DNA of 64,000 nt from Desulfobacterales bacterium (GTDB lineage: Bacteria; Desulfobacterota; Desulfobacteria; Desulfobacterales; Desulfosarcinaceae): positions 1 through 64,000 of the forward strand of contig JACRDD010000041.1 in assembly GCA_016218685.1 (NCBI GenBank), given 5' to 3'. The notes beneath the pieces were generated by a model. The model had not been told where the DNA came from. It saw only the letters and a list, made by a program, of their open reading frames with translations, and did not search any database. Positions 61,625 through 64,000 of this stretch are shown here, one piece after another (position 1 is the first letter of the stretch; each line of letters opens with the position of its first letter). The translations under genes and the position numbers were made by a program.

Positions 61625-63235
61625 ATGCACCGCTTCATGAAGATGGGCTCTTATGGTTATCGGTATGCCCGGGCACGGGCCGCCGCCCTGTTGCTGGTTT
61701 GCCTTCTGGCCGCCGTGGCCGCCTGGAGCGCGGGCGTGGCGCCGCCCTTCGCACAGCAGCGGGCCGACCTGATCGTCATCGACCGCCTCAAGGCCTTCGG
61801 TCCGTTGGAGCGGCCGCCGGTGCTCTTTGCCCACGATCGCCACACCGCCGCCTTAGCCGAACAGAACCAGGATTGCCTGGCCTGCCATCAGATGGACCCG
61901 GCCAAGAATGTGCTGTCGCCGCAGTACCGGCACCTCGGCACGCTCGACCGCCGCGGCCTCGCGGATCTCTTCCATGAGGGCTGCATCGGGTGCCACCAGG
62001 AGCTGCGCGCCCGGAAGGTCGAGGCCGGTCCGGTCACCTGCGGCGATTGCCATGCGGAAGATGTCGCCGTGGCCGGCATCCGTGAGCCCATGGGCCTGGA
62101 CCGCTCCCTGCATTATCGCCACGCCAAGGCCAGCGAAAACAAGTGCGAACGCTGCCATCACGAATACGACCCGGCGGCCAAAAAGCTCGTCTACACCAAG
62201 GGCAAAGAAGGGGCCTGCCTTTACTGCCACAAGCAGCAAACCGAGGAGAACCGCATCTCCAACCGCCTGGCCAGCCACCAGGCCTGCATCGCCTGTCACC
62301 GCGACCTGCGGCTCCAGAAGCAAACCGCCGGCCCTGTCGAGTGCGGCGGATGCCACGACCCCAAGCAGCGAGCGGCCATCGAGCAAGTCGGCGATATCCC
62401 CCGCATGGCACGCAACCAGCCCGATGCGGCCCTGGTGAAGATCCAGCCCACCCATCCGACGGAACCATCGCCCCAGGCGAGCATGCCCCAGGTGGCATTC
62501 AATCACCAATCCCATGAGTCGTATGCCAACCAGTGCCGCACCTGCCATCATGCCGCCATGACGCCTTGCGCCGACTGCCATACCATTCAGGGACACATCG
62601 ACGGCCAGCGCGTCAAGCTGGCCCAGGCCATGCACCAGCCGGACAGCACCATCAGTTGCGTGGGGTGCCACGCCCGGCGCCAGGCCGAAGCAGAATGCGT
62701 GGGCTGCCATGGCGCCATCAACGCTTCGCGCGCCTGGAGCAACCAGACGAGCTGCAAGGTTTGCCACCTGGCGCCATCAACGCCGGTACCCGAGCCGTTG
62801 ACGGACGAAGAGGCCAAGGCTCTGGCCGCCGCGCTGGTCGCAGCGCGCCGGACGGAGCCAGCCCTGCTGCCCTGGGAAGAGATTCCCGAGATCATCACCA
62901 TCAAACATCTGAAAGATCAATACGAGCCGGCACCCATGCCCCACCGCCGGATCGTGCGCAAGCTGACGGAGCAGATCCAGGACAGCCGCCTGGCCGCCGC
63001 CTTCCACGGCGCCCCGCTCACCGTGTGCCAGGCATGCCATCACAACACGCCGGCCAGCCTCAAGCCGCCCGAGTGCCGCTCGTGCCACAGCGCCACGCCG
63101 GATGCCGTGAACCTGGAGCGGCCGGGCCTCATGGCGGCCTATCACGAGCAGTGCATGCAGTGCCACGCGCGCATGAAACTGGCCAAGCCGGACACCCGGG
63201 ATTGCACGGCCTGCCACGCCAACCGGGCCACGTAA
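61625..63235 (+). CDS. hmcA: High-molecular-weight cytochrome c HmcA, 16 hemes
   Basis: 536 residues with a signal peptide (~1-43) and exactly sixteen CxxCH motifs, beginning CLACH, CIGCH, CGDCH and ending CRSCH, CMQCH, CTACH. Sixteen hemes in ~540 residues is the hallmark of HmcA, the periplasmic part of a transmembrane complex that moves electrons between periplasmic cytochromes/hydrogenases and the cytoplasm. AAGGAG lies before the ATG. It is followed after 25 bp by hmcB and preceded by rrf2. Confidence 0.95.
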   Translation: MHRFMKMGSYGYRYARARAAALLLVCLLAAVAAWSAGVAPPFAQQRADLIVIDRLKAFGPLERPPVLFAHDRHTAALAEQNQDCLACHQMDPAKNVLSPQYRHLGTLDRRGLADLFHEGCIGCHQELRARKVEAGPVTCGDCHAEDVAVAGIREPMGLDRSLHYRHAKASENKCERCHHEYDPAAKKLVYTKGKEGACLYCHKQQTEENRISNRLASHQACIACHRDLRLQKQTAGPVECGGCHDPKQRAAIEQVGDIPRMARNQPDAALVKIQPTHPTEPSPQASMPQVAFNHQSHESYANQCRTCHHAAMTPCADCHTIQGHIDGQRVKLAQAMHQPDSTISCVGCHARRQAEAECVGCHGAINASRAWSNQTSCKVCHLAPSTPVPEPLTDEEAKALAAALVAARRTEPALLPWEEIPEIITIKHLKDQYEPAPMPHRRIVRKLTEQIQDSRLAAAFHGAPLTVCQACHHNTPASLKPPECRSCHSATPDAVNLERPGLMAAYHEQCMQCHARMKLAKPDTRDCTACHANRAT

Positions 63236-63260
63236 ATAGCAAGCAAGAGGTGCTTCAATC

Positions 63261-64000
63261 ATGTCGATATCGAGAAGAAAATTCCTAGGCTGGATGGGGG
63301 GCGCCAGTCTCGTCGCCGCCGGGGCCCGCAAAGCCCACGCCGCCGCCAACCGTTCCTTCGAAGGCTACGCCGGCAGTTTGGCCGTGCTCCACGACATCAC
63401 CCGCTGCATCGGCTGCCGCAGGTGCGAGGCGGGCTGCAACGCCGTCAACGAACTGCCCCAACCCGAAAAACCCTTCGACGATCTCACGGTGCTGGAAAAG
63501 CGGCGCCGCACCTCGGCCCCGGCCTACACGGTGGTCAACCGGTTCGCGCCGGCCGGCGATGGACAACCGCCGGTCTTCGTCAAGAAGCAGTGCAACCACT
63601 GCCTGGAGCCGGCCTGCGCCTCGGCCTGCTTCGTCAAGGCCTTCACCAAGACCCCCCAGGGCGCGGTGATTTACAACCCCAATGTGTGCGTGGGCTGCCG
63701 CTATTGCATGATCGCCTGCCCCTTCGAGATTCCGGCCTACGAGTATGACAAGGCCCTGGACCCGCGGGTCACCAAATGCACCCTGTGCCATCCGCGCATC
63801 CTGGAAGGCAAACTGCCCGGCTGCGTGGAAGCCTGCCCCACCGAAGCCCTGGTGTTCGGCCCGCGCGACGAGCTGATCCGCATGGCCCGGGACCGCATGC
63901 GCGCCCATCCCGGCCGCTATCTGGATCATATCTACGGCGAGCACGAAATGGGCGGCACCAGTTGGCTCTATCTCTCCGGACAACCGTTCGAAACGCTCGG
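63261..64000 (+). CDS. hmcB: HmcB, iron-sulfur protein of the Hmc complex (3' end beyond window)
   Basis: The first 246 residues are present. A Tat signal [19 protein letters not shown] precedes a four-cluster ferredoxin domain: [11 protein letters not shown] near residue 50, [14 protein letters not shown] near 113, [13 protein letters not shown] near 145 and [21 protein letters not shown] near 173. This matches HmcB and related DsrO/HybA subunits; adjacency to 16-heme HmcA makes HmcB the best name. AGAGGTG precedes the ATG. The C-terminal part, where a membrane anchor is expected, is outside the window. Confidence 0.92.
   Translation, partial: MSISRRKFLGWMGGASLVAAGARKAHAAANRSFEGYAGSLAVLHDITRCIGCRRCEAGCNAVNELPQPEKPFDDLTVLEKRRRTSAPAYTVVNRFAPAGDGQPPVFVKKQCNHCLEPACASACFVKAFTKTPQGAVIYNPNVCVGCRYCMIACPFEIPAYEYDKALDPRVTKCTLCHPRILEGKLPGCVEACPTEALVFGPRDELIRMARDRMRAHPGRYLDHIYGEHEMGGTSWLYLSGQPFETL

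Overview
The window is GC-rich chromosomal DNA from a sulfate-reducing bacterium of the Desulfobacterota (former Deltaproteobacteria). The strongest evidence is a complete dsrA-dsrB-dsrD-dsrN cluster for dissimilatory sulfite reduction (42655-46976) and the start of an hmc operon (16-heme HmcA, then HmcB) at the right edge with an Rrf2 regulator in front. A tungsten-type aldehyde:ferredoxin oxidoreductase and an octaheme cytochrome also fit an anaerobe with extensive periplasmic electron transfer. No rRNA, tRNA, CRISPR array, transposase or phage gene was seen.

Layout. 1-3468: partial HerA-like ATPase, a gene remnant, a solute-binding protein and uppP. 3469-8640 (minus strand): an aromatic operon in the order DAHP synthase, aroB, a 14-TM exporter and an aminotransferase. 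Its leader carries a short Trp-rich peptide, an antiterminator and an intrinsic terminator, so it looks like a classical Trp attenuator. 8835-11106: secreted protein, thioesterase, QueG-like iron-sulfur protein. 11107-13826: an AT-rich island holding two gene cassettes with matching attC sites and no integrase (a CALIN-type integron array), flanked by two diverged copies of one convergent gene junction. 13827-20228: AOR, cardiolipin synthase, octaheme cytochrome, CreD. 20591-22274: a TetR regulator divergent from a PhlG-like C-C hydrolase, with two identical palindromic operators around the promoter. 22354-36057: a mixed metabolic and envelope region (SGNH lipoprotein, unknown exported protein, permease, giant patatin, GatZ/KbaZ-like protein, VWA-OmpA protein, pterin-binding methyltransferase, amidohydrolase).

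36223-42638: degenerate receiver-PilZ protein, FMN-binding protein, RlmN coupled to an exported superoxide dismutase, then metW-metX-metY. metY sits behind a SAM-I riboswitch with a visible terminator and antiterminator. 42655-49080: dsrABDN behind a consensus promoter, then a TPR protein and an unknown partner. 49422-60875: DapA-like enzyme, two SPFH proteins, PilZ protein, chemoreceptor, a tiny six-cysteine protein, a sigma-54 activator divergent from an LplT-PlsC fusion, MazG-like protein. 61149-64000: rrf2, hmcA, hmcB (cut by the window end).

Two parts act as clear regulatory units: Trp attenuation over aromatic synthesis and SAM-riboswitch control of homocysteine synthesis. The most unusual region is the cassette island at 11107-13826.
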